Assembly: GCA_035048495.1 (NCBI GenBank)
Contig: CM068547.1
Coordinates: 30,015,913 to 30,079,912, forward strand
Source of the DNA: Euptelea pleiosperma
Lineage: Eukaryota; Streptophyta; Magnoliopsida; Ranunculales; Eupteleaceae
Direction of reading: 5' to 3'
DNA length: 64,000 nucleotides
Position 1 is the stretch's first letter. The number at the start of each line of letters is the position of its first letter. Positions 1 through 12,349 of the stretch are shown here, piece after piece. Made by a program: the position numbers and the translations under genes. A model generated the notes under the pieces. It saw only the letters and a list, made by a program, of their open reading frames with translations, was not told where the DNA came from and ran no database searches.

Positions 1-1289
1 TCTCCAGATTCCCTAATTTTCTTTTAGGTATAAATACCCGAGGGGTCTTATGAATGAGACAACGTCTCTTCTTTAGGGGACTGGAACCCCAAGGGGTCTT
101 AAGGAAATAAGACAACGCCTAATGCTTTAGGGGACTAAAACCCCAAGGGGTCTCAAAGAAATGAGACAACGCCCGATTCTAACTAATCTGATATTCCACA
201 TTCCCAATTACGTTCTTATTCATGTCCTTAATCGTATTTATATGCGTAAAATAATAATATTTGTAGAAACATCTTTACATGCATAACATTCATATTTTTG
301 CATTTTGAAACTAAAAATAAGAACATTTAAGCCTTATTAATATCTTAGAAAGCGAATACATAAAACGGATGAAAAACGCATATATCTCATTTTAAATGAA
401 TTTGATCATGACTTCATCCAACTAAATAGATTACACATGTCCTCATTTATCATAATTTTATGCTTTTAAGATTACAATAAATTATCAATGCATTTACACA
501 TTTTATGTGGAAAATACAAGAATTGGGATTTTTCCTTACTAACATTTAACAGATAACAAGAATAACATTTTCAGACATTTTCCCCAAAAATAATAGAATT
601 TTCTAGAATTTTTCTACAATATTCTGTTAATTTTCTACTATTTCAAAAAAAATAAAAAATAAAAAAAATATTTATAAATAAATAATTAATAGTTAATCAA
701 TTAAATAAATAAATAAATAATAATTAATTAATTAATTAATTAAATAAATGCATAAAATAAATAACTATGTACTTACAAGTGAATACGCTAGGATCCTAAA
801 TCCTTGAACCTCGTACGATGCGAATCTCGAGGTAGCGCGTATCTCGAGGTAGTAGGCGCCACAAAAACTTTTCAAAGGACCTCATGAATATTTTCAGGAA
901 TTCCTAAGAATTTTCTAGAATTTCTTCTAGTTGAGGGATTTTTTTGCAAATATTCTTACCTCAGGGGTTAGAATGCAAATACCCAAATTGATGTAATTTT
1001 CTTAACGCATGGCTTGTATTTATAGAGGATGAAAACTCAGAACTTTTCATTCCTATCCGATGCGGGACTATAATTTTGAAAATTGTCTTTTTTTTTTTTT
1101 TTTCAAATTTTAATAAAAACTTAAAATGTTGCCCAGAACTAAACACAATAACTTTTGACTCGTACGTCGATTTGGACAAACTTGATACCGATAGAAAGCT
1201 ATTGTTGAGACCTTTAAAATGGCATACATATAATTTTCAAAGTATTATAAAAAGTCTACTATAATATTGCTAGAAATAGGGTCATTACA
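1..1289 (-). mobile_element. LTR fragment of a retrotransposon, probably Ty3/gypsy
   Basis: Read on the minus strand the segment starts at 1289 with TGTAATGACCC, a start I associate with plant gypsy LTRs. About 265 bases downstream is a TATA-like CTCTATAAATAC (near 1015-1026), as expected for a U3 promoter. The interior is extremely A+T-rich (620-770) and ends in short tandem repeats at the window edge. No coding domain is visible. The element sits upstream of the first visible exon of the next gene and so probably lies in that gene's first intron. The other end is outside the window, so solo LTR and full element cannot be told apart. Confidence 0.55.
36..174. repeat. three tandem copies of a 54-bp unit
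   Basis: Units begin near 36, 86 and 140. The core is ACCCCAAGGGGTCT, then GAGACAACG or AAGACAACG, then TTTAGGGGACT. The ACCCCAAGGGGT core is itself nearly palindromic. The third unit is truncated. The array lies inside the LTR fragment. Confidence 0.8.
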
Positions 1290-1965
1290 GAGGAGGTTTA
1301 GAGTCCAAAATCCTTTTCCCTAATTCAATTAGTAGAGTATACATTTTAAGCATTCTTCTTGAAATTTTAGTTCTCTTGACACAGTTTGGTTTTCCAGGTA
1401 CTGGGTTTTTACTAGGTAATTTTTATGTCTTGTAAATTTCAAGCTTTGCGAGTCATTTATGTACCAAGGACATGGACACATGTGTCGGTGTCCGACATGG
1501 ATACAGCGTGTCAGACATGTTGACCCCCACAAACCCAATACATTAACACGTCCGTATAGTTCATTCTTAATGCTGAAAGATGTATCTTTTAAATACTTAA
1601 GTCCATGTTAAATATGCAATATAGAAAGAATGTATTTAGATTAAGTTGATATATTCAGATAACATAAATCATATACAAATAATAGCTGAAACAAAATTTT
1701 TGAATACATTGAGATTTGTTTGGAAAGGCCTATCGGCATGTCTGACACAGCAAATTCTTAGAGTATGGAGTATTTTTGTTACATAGCTAGTCAATCACTA
1801 GGTGACAATTATAGAGTGGTTCCTTCGTGATTAACATTAGTGAGGGATATGATATTGGGTTTTTCTGCTAACTTTATTGGACAGTTTAAGATTATGTTTG
1901 GTAAGAGTTATCATCTATGTCTTTTTTTTATTTAATTACGCTAAACTCATTTTATTTGAATGTAG

Positions 1966-4900
1966 GTGGATCTCATTTTAAGTCGTGTGAACAATGGGAC
2001 AGGAAGGTCAATTTCTTAGGGCACCCATCAAGAGTGACGTTTCAAAGAAAATCAAATCAGTTGGGAGCGAATCGAAAATTATCTGTTCGTGCAGAGTACA
2101 AGTATGTTATTTTGTAGCTCAATCTATGACCAATCGGAGAATATTTTTGTGATATGGAATTTGGACAAATGCTATTCAAAATGGTGTTTCTAAGGAATAA
2201 AAGAAAATTGATGTTCTTCTTTTTGTAGTAGTTACCTTGTAGCTGTTACTTCAGGCACCTGTTCCTCGCTCTAGTGAAATTATTTCTCAAGACCGGTCTT
2301 TTAATTTTTATTTATTTTTTTGATAAGTAAGACTGGTCTTTTATTGACCCCAACATTTGGAATAAGACATAGAAGATGATGAAGATTATTCGTTTTTCTT
2401 TATTTGGTTGGTTACAAGTCTGCTCAAGCAACTGAAACCTCTATATAATAGTACTCACAGGGAGACTCAACCTTGGGCCCACCCTCCCAATAAGGTGACT
2501 GTTACCACTCTTCCAACCTATGTAACAATATGGACACGTGTCAGTGTTTAACATGGATATCTGATATAGTTACAATGTGACTGACACATCGTCAATAAGA
2601 AGCCCAAAACACGGACATGTTTGTACACATGTATTATAATATAATATTTTAGTTATATTTAAGCTAAAAGCTTTTTAACATAAAAAAGTAAAGAAATATA
2701 TGAATATGTAAAATAAACATTCATATGCCTTGGAGTTATCGAATAACATAATGAATGTAAGTATATTAATAAGAGGTAAGGCCATCAAGGCATCAGCAAC
2801 TATAGTTATGTTTAAAAACTTAACAAAATACTCAATGGAGGATGAAACATGCCAACCCTTTTATACAAATCATTTTTCTAATAAACATCATAAAAATAAA
2901 GAGAGAATATCGTACATCTCAGCAAGGTATTAAATTTTGATGTCAAAATACATTATGACCCCTTGGGAAATGGAATTTTTCGACCTAGTATGGAAAAAAT
3001 GCATTTTTGAAATATTGGGTAAGCTTCAAAACTTTAGAAAATTATAAAACAAGCATGCTCACAATCTATAAAACTATAATAAACAACCATATTAAATGGG
3101 AAAATAACTGTTTATAGCGTTCTATTACATGCTGAAGTAGGTATTTGAAAGCATGATTACTAAAAGACGATTGAAATTATACACGAAAATGATTACAATC
3201 ATTAAATCATGTCACATTAAGTATATTATATCAAATTAAAAGCTTTCATGATATACATAAATGAGAACACAGTCACATAGAAACTATTCCACGTGGCATT
3301 TTAATGGGGGTTGCACCAAACTTTGTATGAGGCCTGTCCCCATACAAGCTTAGCTCGTATATGTAGTTTTTTGATAAGATAACTCATGTATATAGTTGTT
3401 TTAATGGTTAATGGCTGAATAGTTGCTATATTGGGCAATTGTAGGGTTGGACTTTTTCTAAGGTCAATTATATCAATTAGCAAGTCCTTTAACGAGTTAT
3501 TAACATCTCTAGGGTTCACAATCCATGCTGTTCTATGGTCATCAAGGTTCGTGTGATCTGAATCTCAAGAACCATATAACGATGCAGAGTTGCAAAATGC
3601 CAGCAACAGTGCTTATTTATAAATGTGCCAATTCCCAACCACATATTATTAAATAATAAAAAGGGGACATTGATGTAGACTAGGTAAGATGTTGTTGATT
3701 AAAAAAGATATAGACTACGTCTATACCAAAAAGAGAAAAGAAAGAAGGATATAGACTAGGTACATATGGTAGTACCGAAAAACTTCGATGTCCACCCCCA
3801 AAAATGCCACGTGGCACGCTTTCAAGCCCACTGACCCCATGAATGTTTAGCCCACTCCTCTGTAAACCTATATACTAAAAATCATCCAAATTGGTGATTT
3901 TTAGCCATTTGATTTGAGTACCCCCGAAAAAAGCTTAAATCTGGTATTTCCCTTTTTGTCAAAACTTTCAATGAAATAATCAAAATAATGGAAAATATCT
4001 CTTGTGATTTCAAAATTTCAAAAAACAATACTATTCATCGAAATTTAGTCAATGAGTTAACTTTTCATGAGGTTAGGAATGTCGGAATTGACAGTTTTTG
4101 TGAGGATGTCTCTACATTATGGGCAATTTATTGTGTAGTTGGGTCGTCCGACATGATCTACATGTGGAGTTCATAACTCCTTTAAGAACCATTTGGTATA
4201 TATTTTTACCCCTTGTTTAAGTCTAAAACTCTCATTTCATTTTGTGACTTAAATAATAAACTTTAGAAGATAACCCTAATTGAAATTCAATAATGAACTT
4301 CTCTTATGTATATTTTTTTTCTCGACTCAAGAAAGAACTTCTATATCTTTTTTTTTTATTGGTAACATCTATATCTTTTCTCTATGAAAAATAACAAGCG
4401 TGAATCAGGCATGATTTACAGCCACTTTGTATTTGTTTAATGTCCTCAAATTCAAAAGTTAGGTTTACCATTATCAATCGACTCTTTCCCTCATATTCTG
4501 CACGTGGTCTGTGACTCTGGGCCACCTCTTGGATGGGCTTAATTAAAACAGCTGCTTCTACTACATTGTACAAGTGTTTTTTTCCTTACTCTTAACCTTA
4601 AATGTCCGTTTGCTTCTTTCACTGTCCAAGCTTTAACTCTAAATCAGATGGCTAAGAACCTCCTCTGGTTCTCATTTTTTACACAATCCAAGAAGTGGCC
4701 GACTGATTTAATGGTCCCAATTAATGAGGAGCCATGTGTATGGTATGACGGGTAGGGTTCATTGTGGATAATAGATATCTGGTCTGTCATGAATGTTATC
4801 ATTTTATTAGTTGTTTGTTTCGGTTCTAGCAGATGACATGCAGATAGTTATTTGAATTAGTCAGGAAAAGCTGTGAATATTTCATAGCATGTCGAGCTAA

Positions 4901-7900
4901 GATAAAAAGTCTTAGTTTATATATTAGATAACTGAAGTAGATGATGGTCATTGTTTTGTATGGTTCCAAAGTAACTCCTACAAGTTCTGCCTCATGTCAG
5001 CTATTTATCTTCTCTGGTTTTAAGCAGCATTTAGCATATATTTTGCTTATTTTGGTCAATGTTAAGTAGCTCTTTTTATTTGTTCTCATGTTCTTTCGTT
5101 CTTTACAATGTCTGCAGTGATGGTAATAGAGGTGGAGGTGGTGATTTTGTTGCTGGTTTTCTTCTAGGAGGTGCAGTGTTTGGAACACTAGCATATATCT
5201 TTGCTCCTCAGGTGATTAAATTTTTTTCATGCAAGCTTCAAAATGCTCTCTTGGTACTTCAGTACTTTTTGAATTGTATGTATGTATGTGTGTATATCCT
5301 CCAAAAATAAATAAATCAGCTCTTCCTGAAACTTCCAACCGTATTAAATGTGGGCTCAAGTTAACAGCGAATGGACGGTCCAGAATTTTTCAGTTTTTAA
5401 TCCACTTTTCATAAACTAGAAATGTCAAAATGAGTTGATTTTTGGTGCGGAAAATCTCCATGGTGAGGATATCATCACCTCAAATAATCCCTTGACTCAC
5501 CTCATGTAAACCCTATGATTGTGTGTCATATCGTCTTAAAAAAGATGTGTCAACCTATCCCAACTACAATTTGCATGTCAAAATATACATGTAGGTTAGG
5601 AATGTCATACTTAGATGGTGGATAACATACCAAAAGTGGCGTTGCCTCGTGATCCAGGTCTAGTCAAGAGATTTATTTTAGATGGTCAAAATTGCTCACT
5701 GGTCCAACAAAATCCAAGAAGACACTCAAATTAGATGATTAGAGTCTTTAAACAATGTAACTTTTAGGTTGTAGCTAGCTCTCTGGATGATGACCAACTG
5801 TGCCATGGTACATATATGGGTCCATTGACCCCAAGGATATTTGGCCCACCACTTAGTGAACCCACACCCCAAAACTCATCATTATCGGTGATTTGTAACT
5901 TGTGGTTGAGTGTTTCCCCTTAGTTGCGTGAACATAAGTGAGAGTGAGAAAGCGAGTGTTTAAAGAAATCCCTACGGTTTGGAACACCTAGGAAGCATTC
6001 GCATTATATACACTAGGGGAAGGCACATGTAGTGCATGCATGGAATGCGAAGTGTACATAATATTTTTGTTGACTGAGACCACTTTAAGAAACTAGTCTT
6101 TTAACTTCACTGGTGTGATGGACATTTTTTTGATAAGTATAAATTGATTGAAGAAGGTGAAAGCCGAAGCAAGGGAGCAGCAAAGAAAAAAGCTTTAGAG
6201 GTCGAGGAGACTTGCTAAGGGATGAAAACAAGAAAGAAAAGCCAAAAAACCAACCAAAAACAAACATTAAGGGTCCTTAGCACAAAGGACATTCCACCCG
6301 AATACAAAATCTTTGAAGAAAATGCCTCTACACTCCCTAAACAACTTCAACCAAAGGAACAACATCCCTTTGATGCTAAGAATGATCTTTGAAACATCCC
6401 CACTTTTGTCTTAAAAAATTCTCTATTTTCTCTCCCTCCACAGACCCCACATGATCGAAAATGGAAGCATCCTCCAAATAATACAACCTCTAGAGGAGAA
6501 CGCTTGAATGCGCCAACAGAAAAGAAGATCTAAAAGGATCTTGGCATCGCCCACAAAACTTTGAACTTCGAAAGAAAAGAGGACCAAATCTCCTTAGCCA
6601 CTGCACAATGCAACAGGAGATGGTTGACTGATTCTCCATTATTCTTCACATCGAGCAAAAATCGATAGTGATGAACCCTCTGGATATCAAATGATTCACT
6701 GTCAAAATCTTCTCCAAAGAAGCCAACCACACAAAGAAAGCAATCTTGGTCGGAACTTTCGATCTCCAAACCAAGAAAATGGGGAGACAAGGACCATACT
6801 GGTAGCTAATTTCTCATAAAAGGAACGAACTGTAAACTCACATCCCTTAGTCCAGATTCAAACCCGTTAGTCCTGAGCGGAGGCCTGCAACCTGTTGCAT
6901 AGTTGACTCCTTTTTGGAATTCTGTGGATAGATTCAAGATGCCTCCCCAAACACTACATCCATGCGAACCCCGAGCCAATCCACTCTACCAAACCAATGG
7001 ATTGGACATATTAGGGTTGAAGTTGAACATTGACCTTGGCCCACCCAAATCTCCAACTGAGTTACTACTACTCATCTCCAATGCACTACTAATGTCGGAG
7101 GACACACATCATACCATCCATAGGCTCAACTACCATAGTTGTTTTTGACAAAACAACTCTACACTACAGGTCTACACTGTCACGCCTCGAAACCTAACAC
7201 AAATTTCGAGTTGTGAATGATCCCCCCAATAGTTCTTTTATCCTTGTGAGTAGTTATAGTGATAACTCCAGATTTTGATAAGTAGCATAAAAGGTCTACT
7301 GAGCCCATTAGGTTGAGTTAGATAGCAGTTCCAAGCATGGTTTTAAAAACGGCCGTTTAAACGGTAACACCCCAAGCCCGTTTCCGTTAAAACCGTTTAA
7401 ACACGTTTTAACGTTTTTGAACGTTTTTGAATTTAACAGCCGTTAAAATCGTTTAAACAGCCGTTAAATTCTGAAAAATTTTGTGAAAAAAAAAACGGCC
7501 GTTAAAATCTGTTAAATTCCGTTTTTTTTTAATTTTCAAATTGCAAAATTTGAATTTCAGCGCCATTTTTTCCATTTTTTTCCTTTAAAATCCATTTTTT
7601 CCATTTTTGCCCCTGGCCGTTTCAATCCGTTTTAACGGCGGTTTAAACGGTAACGCCACCAGTCCGCTTAACCGTTAAAACGGCCTCCTTTAAACCTTGG
7701 TTCCAAGGATGGAACAATTTTGTTGGAATCTAAACATTCATTCATTTATATATAATACCAAGACATGTACATGGAAGTTGGAACAAACTGAGTATGATAA
7801 TCTATGTATAGTTGTGAGGGTAATATGTAAGATATCATCAGTCGCACACTGTGTCAGCAGAGTCCCACTTGGTTATACCTGAGTCAGCTTGAGTCTGCTT

Positions 7901-8745
7901 GAGGGAACCTAAGCTCGGTGAGTCAAAATCAAAAGAAGTCATGTGACTCGTAACAGACTTTAATGGGGCTTTGAACAAGTCAGGTTCTGAGACTAAATTT
8001 TTAAACCTTTATTTCTGTCACACATGATAACAAGGATTTTATTTTGGTGGGGGGTAATATTTCACTATCCTGCCGATACCTTTATTAAGTTGATTACTAC
8101 TATGCATTTTCTTTTGTGTGATTCATTTAATACCTGGGAAAACCTCCTCCACATTCTACTAGATCATTGATCTGTATCTACTTTGAAAATCTCATTCTGT
8201 GGATCAATCTTCAAGTCTCTGTGTACAAAGCAATCTAGTCACACCACCGTTGCATAAAAGTTCTAGAAGGGAAGCCAGATCTTAGGAAAGAAGGAATGTT
8301 AGTTTATTGTAGCAATGTGCTTGGGATCTTGTGCACTTTTGCTGTCTGCTCAAAACTCACTTTTTGGAATTCTGATTTTTGGCTTTATGTTTGGGTTTGA
8401 TCTTGCTAAGCTCCTTTCTGTTTTTCTCAAGCAGATTAGGAGATCCATTCTAAATGAAGATGAATATGGATTCCGGAGGGCTAAACGACCAATATATTAC
8501 GATGAAGGTTTAGAGGTGACCAACATTTTTTGACTTTTCCTTGCATACAGCTTTTCTGCCAATGGGAATATGCATTTATTTTGTTCGGGTATCTTTTTGA
8601 AAAGCAGAAGACCAGACAGACCTTGAATGCGAAAATAGGCCAACTCAATTCAGCCATTGACAATGTGTCTTCACGGTTGAGAGGTGGGAACAATGCGGTG
8701 ACGGAGCCCATTGAAACTGATTCAGAAGTAGAAGCTAGCATGTAA
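1966..8745 (+). CDS. plastid-type single-span membrane protein gene, last four exons (At1g42960-like)
   Basis: Exons read as 1966-2101, 5118-5211, 8435-8515 and 8608-8745 (stop TAA 8743-8745), all GT-AG and in phase: 149 codons including the stop, plus two bases completing a split codon. The first visible exon is basic (DRKVNFLGHPSRV), like the end of a transit peptide. The second has a Gly-rich hydrophobic span (DFVAGFLLGGAVFGTLAYIF). The third is charged (RRSILNEDEYGFRRAKRP). The last has a helical stretch (LNAKIGQLNSAIDNVSSRL) and an acidic tail ending EASM. From memory this matches the Arabidopsis At1g42960/At5g16660 family, reported in the chloroplast inner membrane; biochemical role unknown. 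Exon 1 with the ATG was not found and probably lies left of the LTR fragment. The large introns hold LINE and MITE sequences. Confidence 0.87.
2290..2343 (-). mobile_element. very short LINE-tail insertion with TSD
   Basis: The 14-bp direct repeats AGACCGGTCTTTTA (2290-2303) and AGACTGGTCTTTTA (2330-2343) flank 26 bases, 2304-2329, ending TTTTTTTGATAAGTA. That is the reverse complement of the LINE tail TACTTATCAAAAAAA. It lies in an intron of the At1g42960-like gene. Confidence 0.75.
3775..3990. repeat. dispersed MITE-like repeat
   Basis: Carries the family phrases GCCACGTGGCAC, a GGCCCACT-like box and TGATTTTTAGCCATTTGAT. Related blocks occur near 5810-5920, 12060-12245, 19735-20170, 42800-42975, 53460-53850, 58910-59060 and 59940-60500. 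Ends and TSD were not resolved. Confidence 0.5.
4340..4379 (-). mobile_element. very short poly-A insertion with 12-bp TSD
   Basis: Direct repeats TCTATATCTTTT at 4340-4351 and 4368-4379 flank 16 bases, 4352-4367. Their reverse complement is TGTTACCAATAAAAAA. The poly-A end and TSD length fit LINE-driven target-primed insertion, but the tail differs from the commoner ACTTATCAAAAA type. Confidence 0.6.
5430..5925. repeat. MITE-like repeats in intron
   Basis: Contains TGATTTTTGGTGCGGAAAAT followed by GGTGAGGATATCATCACC, the same theme as the foldback elements at 10427-10845 and 11490-11930. A GGCCCACC...CATCATTATCGGTG block follows, shared with the other dispersed repeats. Exact ends are not clear. 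Confidence 0.5.
6126..7150 (-). mobile_element. 5'-truncated LINE (L1 type) with reverse-transcriptase zinc-binding tail
   Basis: The minus strand encodes NNGESVNHLLLHCAVAKEIW (about 6595-6655), a typical zf-RVT segment at the end of plant L1 reverse transcriptase, with LINE-like sequence upstream to about 7150. Stops and frameshifts interrupt it. The 3' end is the tail ATACTTATCAAAAAAA at 6126-6145. The nucleotide tail matches the very short insertions elsewhere in the window. It lies in an intron of the At1g42960-like gene. No TSD was found, so the 5' limit is approximate. Confidence 0.75.
7336..7699. mobile_element. hAT-type MITE, CATGGTTTAAA family
   Basis: This 364-bp element is flanked by the perfect 8-bp TSD GTTCCAAG (7328-7335 and 7700-7707). 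It begins CATGGTTTTAAAAACGG and ends CCTCCTTTAAACCTTG (inverted ends). The body repeats AACGGCCGTTTAAACGG-like words. It has no coding capacity. A close relative is at 23561-23956. Confidence 0.9.
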
Positions 8746-8788
8746 ACTTGTGGTACCGTTCTTATAAAAAAAACTTGTGGTACTGTTC
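8745..8788 (+). mobile_element. very short poly-A insertion in the 3' UTR
   Basis: The 17-bp repeats AACTTGTGGTACCGTTC (8745-8761) and AACTTGTGGTACTGTTC (8772-8788) flank only 10 bases, TTATAAAAAA. The repeat begins on the last base of the stop codon, so the insertion fell immediately behind the coding region of the At1g42960-like gene. Confidence 0.65.
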
Positions 8789-8789
8789 A

Positions 8790-10426
8790 CTTCACAAAAC
8801 TCATCCTATCTCAGTCTCAACAGTTGAAATCTGCATTGGGGATAACCAATTCCGAATCTTCAAATGCCACGCTACATTTATAATCTGTTCTCAGTCTGTA
8901 ACCATGCATTTTTGCCATAATTCGATTGGAATATATTTCTATGAATTTGACTTTTCGAAAAATTCCAGATAATCGTTTCGTATTTGGAGCTGCGAACGTA
9001 ACATATATCTTGGATAATCAGCAGTTTTAGTTTGAACACCCTAGTTTTGTATATTTCAATATCATGCTCGTTATGCAACTCATTCTTCATTTTGCTTACC
9101 AGACGTGTTTTAAAATTCTGTTATTATTAGGTCAACATCACAATCACAACTAGCGTCTAAGTTGTTCTGTTATGCCCTAGCAACAATAGAACTGCCCTCG
9201 TAACTATTCTTTTTTATCGGGGTGAAATTGAACTGGCAACCTTACATTTACGACACAGCGGTGTCTGCTTGAGCTGGGAATTCAAACCCAAACCAGCGGA
9301 ATAGCTTGTGAAACATGTGTTCAATTGTTCATGTAGTTGTTAGCCTTGGAGGTTTTAATCTTTGTTTAAGGTTACCCTTGGCCCAAGGTCAATCTTGCTC
9401 AATTCGATTGCTTATCAGATGCAGAGGCGCTTGAGCACAAATCAACTCCCTCAACCCATAACCACATGTAGGCAGTTTGGCCGCAGATGGGACGAGCTTG
9501 CCCTAACATAATTTTTTATTTTATGATCAATCTCATGGTTAACAATGGTTCGCGTTAGGGGGTAATTAGGCATCTAAATGGAATGATTGATTGAGATTGA
9601 TCATTATTAGGAAACAATTGATTTGGTGAACCATCTAAGAGGTGCCATTGATGGTGCTGGATCACAAGTTCTGCACTACCGTTGTATAATGTTACCAGCA
9701 GTGTTAGAGCTGAGTCTTTTTTTTTTCAATCTTGAAAGGTTCTGCAATCTCTTTGGGAAGATGTTGATTTTACCCACCCTTGTTTTGTGATGAAAATTAA
9801 TCAGACATCGGTTCTGTTGGAGTTGGAGGTGATCACTTTAGTATTCCCTTTCCTCTCGAGTTCTGTTAGTCTTGATATGAATTATGAACACTCTTTTTGT
9901 TTCTTTATCTCATTTGGTTGAAGAAACAAGAATGCATGCTATGGAACACAAGTATTTTGAAAACGGAAACTCAGGAGAAAGATTTATTGTAAAAAAAAAA
10001 ACTTTTGACTTTGGAGGAAAATCAAGGATTACCTGCTTGGGCATGTATTAGAACTTGAGAAGTTCGGTACTCAGGTGTGCACAATAGACTCAAGTGGCAG
10101 GACCAAAGGGGTCCATATATTCTATCACATTGCCTCCATTTCACGTGGAATGTTTCAGCTCCGTGGCGCTCTGATACATGGCTAAACGGAGCATGTTTGT
10201 CTCCTTTCTTTGTTTCTTGTTATCTTGAAAATCTGAAATATTCTGTCAGAGGTTGTGTGCATTTAATTGAAAGGTAATGAGAAAGGTATTGAATGTCTAT
10301 GCATCAGCCGAGGATTTGGCACTGGATAGATAGTGTATGAGGATTTTGTTGCCAACCCAAATTGTTTGACAAGACTTGGATGATGGTGATGATGGTAAGT
10401 CAAATTTAGAGCGAATGGACAGGTTT
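8790..10426. other. intergenic, no gene recognised
   Basis: Only short fortuitous frames are present. A stretch near 9205-9300 has a tRNA-like box (TTCAAACCC) and could be a decayed SINE, but no second promoter box or TSD was confirmed. Confidence 0.5.
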
Positions 10427-10845
10427 TAATGTTAGGGTCGGGATTGGGGGACAACCATTTTGGCGTACCCACACAGAAGATGAATCAGTGGCTGATTTTT
10501 GGTGAGGATGATCTCCTCACCATATAGATCACGCCAACAACAAATCAGCCCATTCTGAAATTTTTAACCCCATCAAATGTGGTTTTCAAGTTACACGGTA
10601 AAAATAGACGGTCCATAATTCTTCAACTTCTAAACCAGTCTATGATCGGAATGATTTGACATAATTCTTCAACTTCTGAACCAGCTACGAATATCGGAAT
10701 GATTTGAATTTTTGTGAGGATGATCTCGTCACCACAGGGAACATCTTCACCAAAAATAGCCATTGATTCATCTTCTATGTGGGTACGTCCGAATGGTTGT
10801 CAAAAATAGTTGTCCCCCCCGATCCTGACCCTTAATGTTAAGGGA
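10427..10845. mobile_element. foldback MITE with terminal inverted repeats of about 100 bp
   Basis: The left arm runs from TTAATGTTAGGGTCGGGATT through GATGAATCAGTGGCTGATTT to GGTGAGGATGATC. It is mirrored on the right by GATCTCGTCACC, AAAAATAGCCATTGATTCAT and GATCCTGACCCTTAATGTTA. The elements at 11490-11930 share the GCTGATTTTTGGTGAGGAT words. No transposase is encoded and the TSD was not resolved. Confidence 0.7.
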
Positions 10846-11489
10846 AAAAGAAAAGGGTGTGCAAAAACCCTGGACTTATGTCTTGCAGTTGCTACCGCTG
10901 TTTTCTTGATCTACCCAATTGGTCAAGGAAGCTTCTCTGACAGGGAACAAAATCAGACGTCGACACCCCAGAAAGCCTTTCAATTAAAAATTTAATTGCC
11001 TATGTAATATTGCTTCAAGTAAAGATTCGCTCCCCTAAACTTTGAAGTCCACCTCCCAAAATGTGACATGCCTCGGGATCACGCCTCGGCCACATGCACC
11101 AGGTAAGCTGGGCCTAATCCTTAAGGATGGCCACCAAGAGGGAGTGATTCGAACTCAGGAACTCCGCTTCTGAGGCGTGGTATTTTTGTGGATGTCATAC
11201 CTTATACTTACATCAAACCAATCCCGTAAGATTTCAAAGGGGTGCCATGGATCCTTCCATAGAGCAGTAGATTCATTATATCTAATCAGGTGTAAAATGA
11301 ACACTTGAGCTCTCTCTCTTGACTTCTGAATACGCCATTACCATGAGCAAGTATGAGGAATGTCCATAGTCTAGAAACTTTTATGTTTATTCAAGTTGTG
11401 GTGAACCCACTCATATCAAAAACTCTTGTTGTTCGAACTAATCGACTAAGGTGGCATTTGGTAGAACTTTTTTTCAGATAAAATGACAC

Positions 11490-11930
11490 AAGCTGATTTT
11501 TGGTGAGGATGATTTCCACACCATGAAGACCATCCTCACAAAAATGTAGAATTTTTTGAACTTCTAGTCTTATTGAATGTGAAGTTAAAGTTAATGATAA
11601 AAAGGCAGGTTTGAAATATTTCAACTTGTTATCCATTTTACATAGGCTAGACATGTCAGAATGGGATATTAAGGGCTGATTTTTGAAAGAACAGAGATGA
11701 GTTAAGGGAGGATAATTTATGAGGATATCAATCTCACAAAAAATCATCACATTTCGACATGTCTAGCCTTATGTAAATTGGATTACAAGTTGAAATATTT
11801 TGAACCCTCCATTTTATCGCTAACCTTAACTCCACGTTTGATAGGGTTAGAAGTTTCAAAAAGTACTGCTGATTTTTACGAGGATGATCTATCCCTTTCG
11901 CATCAAACTCAGCCCTTAACTCATCTCCAT
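11490..11930. mobile_element. foldback element with arms of about 115 bp
   Basis: Segment 11545-11665 is the inverse of 11755-11880. Shared words are GACATGTCTAGCC, ACAAGTTGAAATATTT and TAACCTTAACTCCAC (or its complement). The outer ends carry GCTGATTTTTGGTGAGGAT and GCTGATTTTTACGAGGATGA. Open frames on both strands here are by-products of the inverted repeat. Confidence 0.7.
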
Positions 11931-12059
11931 GTGGGCCCCACAACTGTGTATCATTTATATGATTTATCCTTTTATTCCAAAAACATCCGTACAATATTCA
12001 ATGAAGTTTGAATAGGCGTTCTTATAGCCGTTGAATGCAACCATTTTTGAGTTCTAAAA

Positions 12060-12245
12060 CCAACGGCTAAAAATCATTAAACGAGCTGATTTTTGGTATG
12101 AATGTCTATTAAGGGATGGGCTAAACATCCATGCGGTAAGTGGGCCCAGATGGCAGCGGTGACTACCCAAAATGCCGCTTCCGCAAATGAAAAGATCTCA
12201 GGTATACCTTGTTACATCGCGACCCTTTTAGAAAACAAATAAGGA
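12060..12245. repeat. dispersed repeat, partner of 42800-42975
   Basis: Shares TGGGCTAAACATCCATGCGG, a CAGATGGC...CAGTGAG-like block, AGGTATACCTTGTT and CATC(A/G)CGACCC with 42800-42975 in the same orientation. Non-coding. Confidence 0.7.
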
Positions 12246-12349
12246 CGGTTTTACCAGAAGGTTATTTTCGTCAAATAGTGACTAGAAGGAAGTAAAAAGT
12301 TTACTGGACATGATAGTTTTTCATTAACAGGGGGGCGTTTTTGGAAGAA

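Larger units (their letters stand above)
2344..5117 (+). other. intron with decayed repeats, no gene seen
   Basis: Intron between the first two visible exons of the At1g42960-like gene. It holds A+T-rich sequence, a dispersed repeat near 3775-3990 and the short LINE insertion at 4340-4379. No conserved open frame was seen on either strand. Confidence 0.6.

Noticed and set aside
1266..1965. Search for the first exon of the At1g42960-like gene
   Set aside because: No ATG frame with a transit-peptide composition and a compatible donor site was found between the LTR fragment and 1965, so exon 1 was not called.
3354..3410. Possible further micro-LINE insertion (TTTTTTGATAAGATAA)
   Set aside because: The flanking repeats CTCGTATATGTAGTT and CTCATGTATATAGTT differ at several positions, so the TSD is not convincing.
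11070..11190. tRNA-derived SINE (box B-like GAGTTCGAATCAC on the minus strand)
   Set aside because: No convincing A box at the right spacing and no TSD or tail was found.
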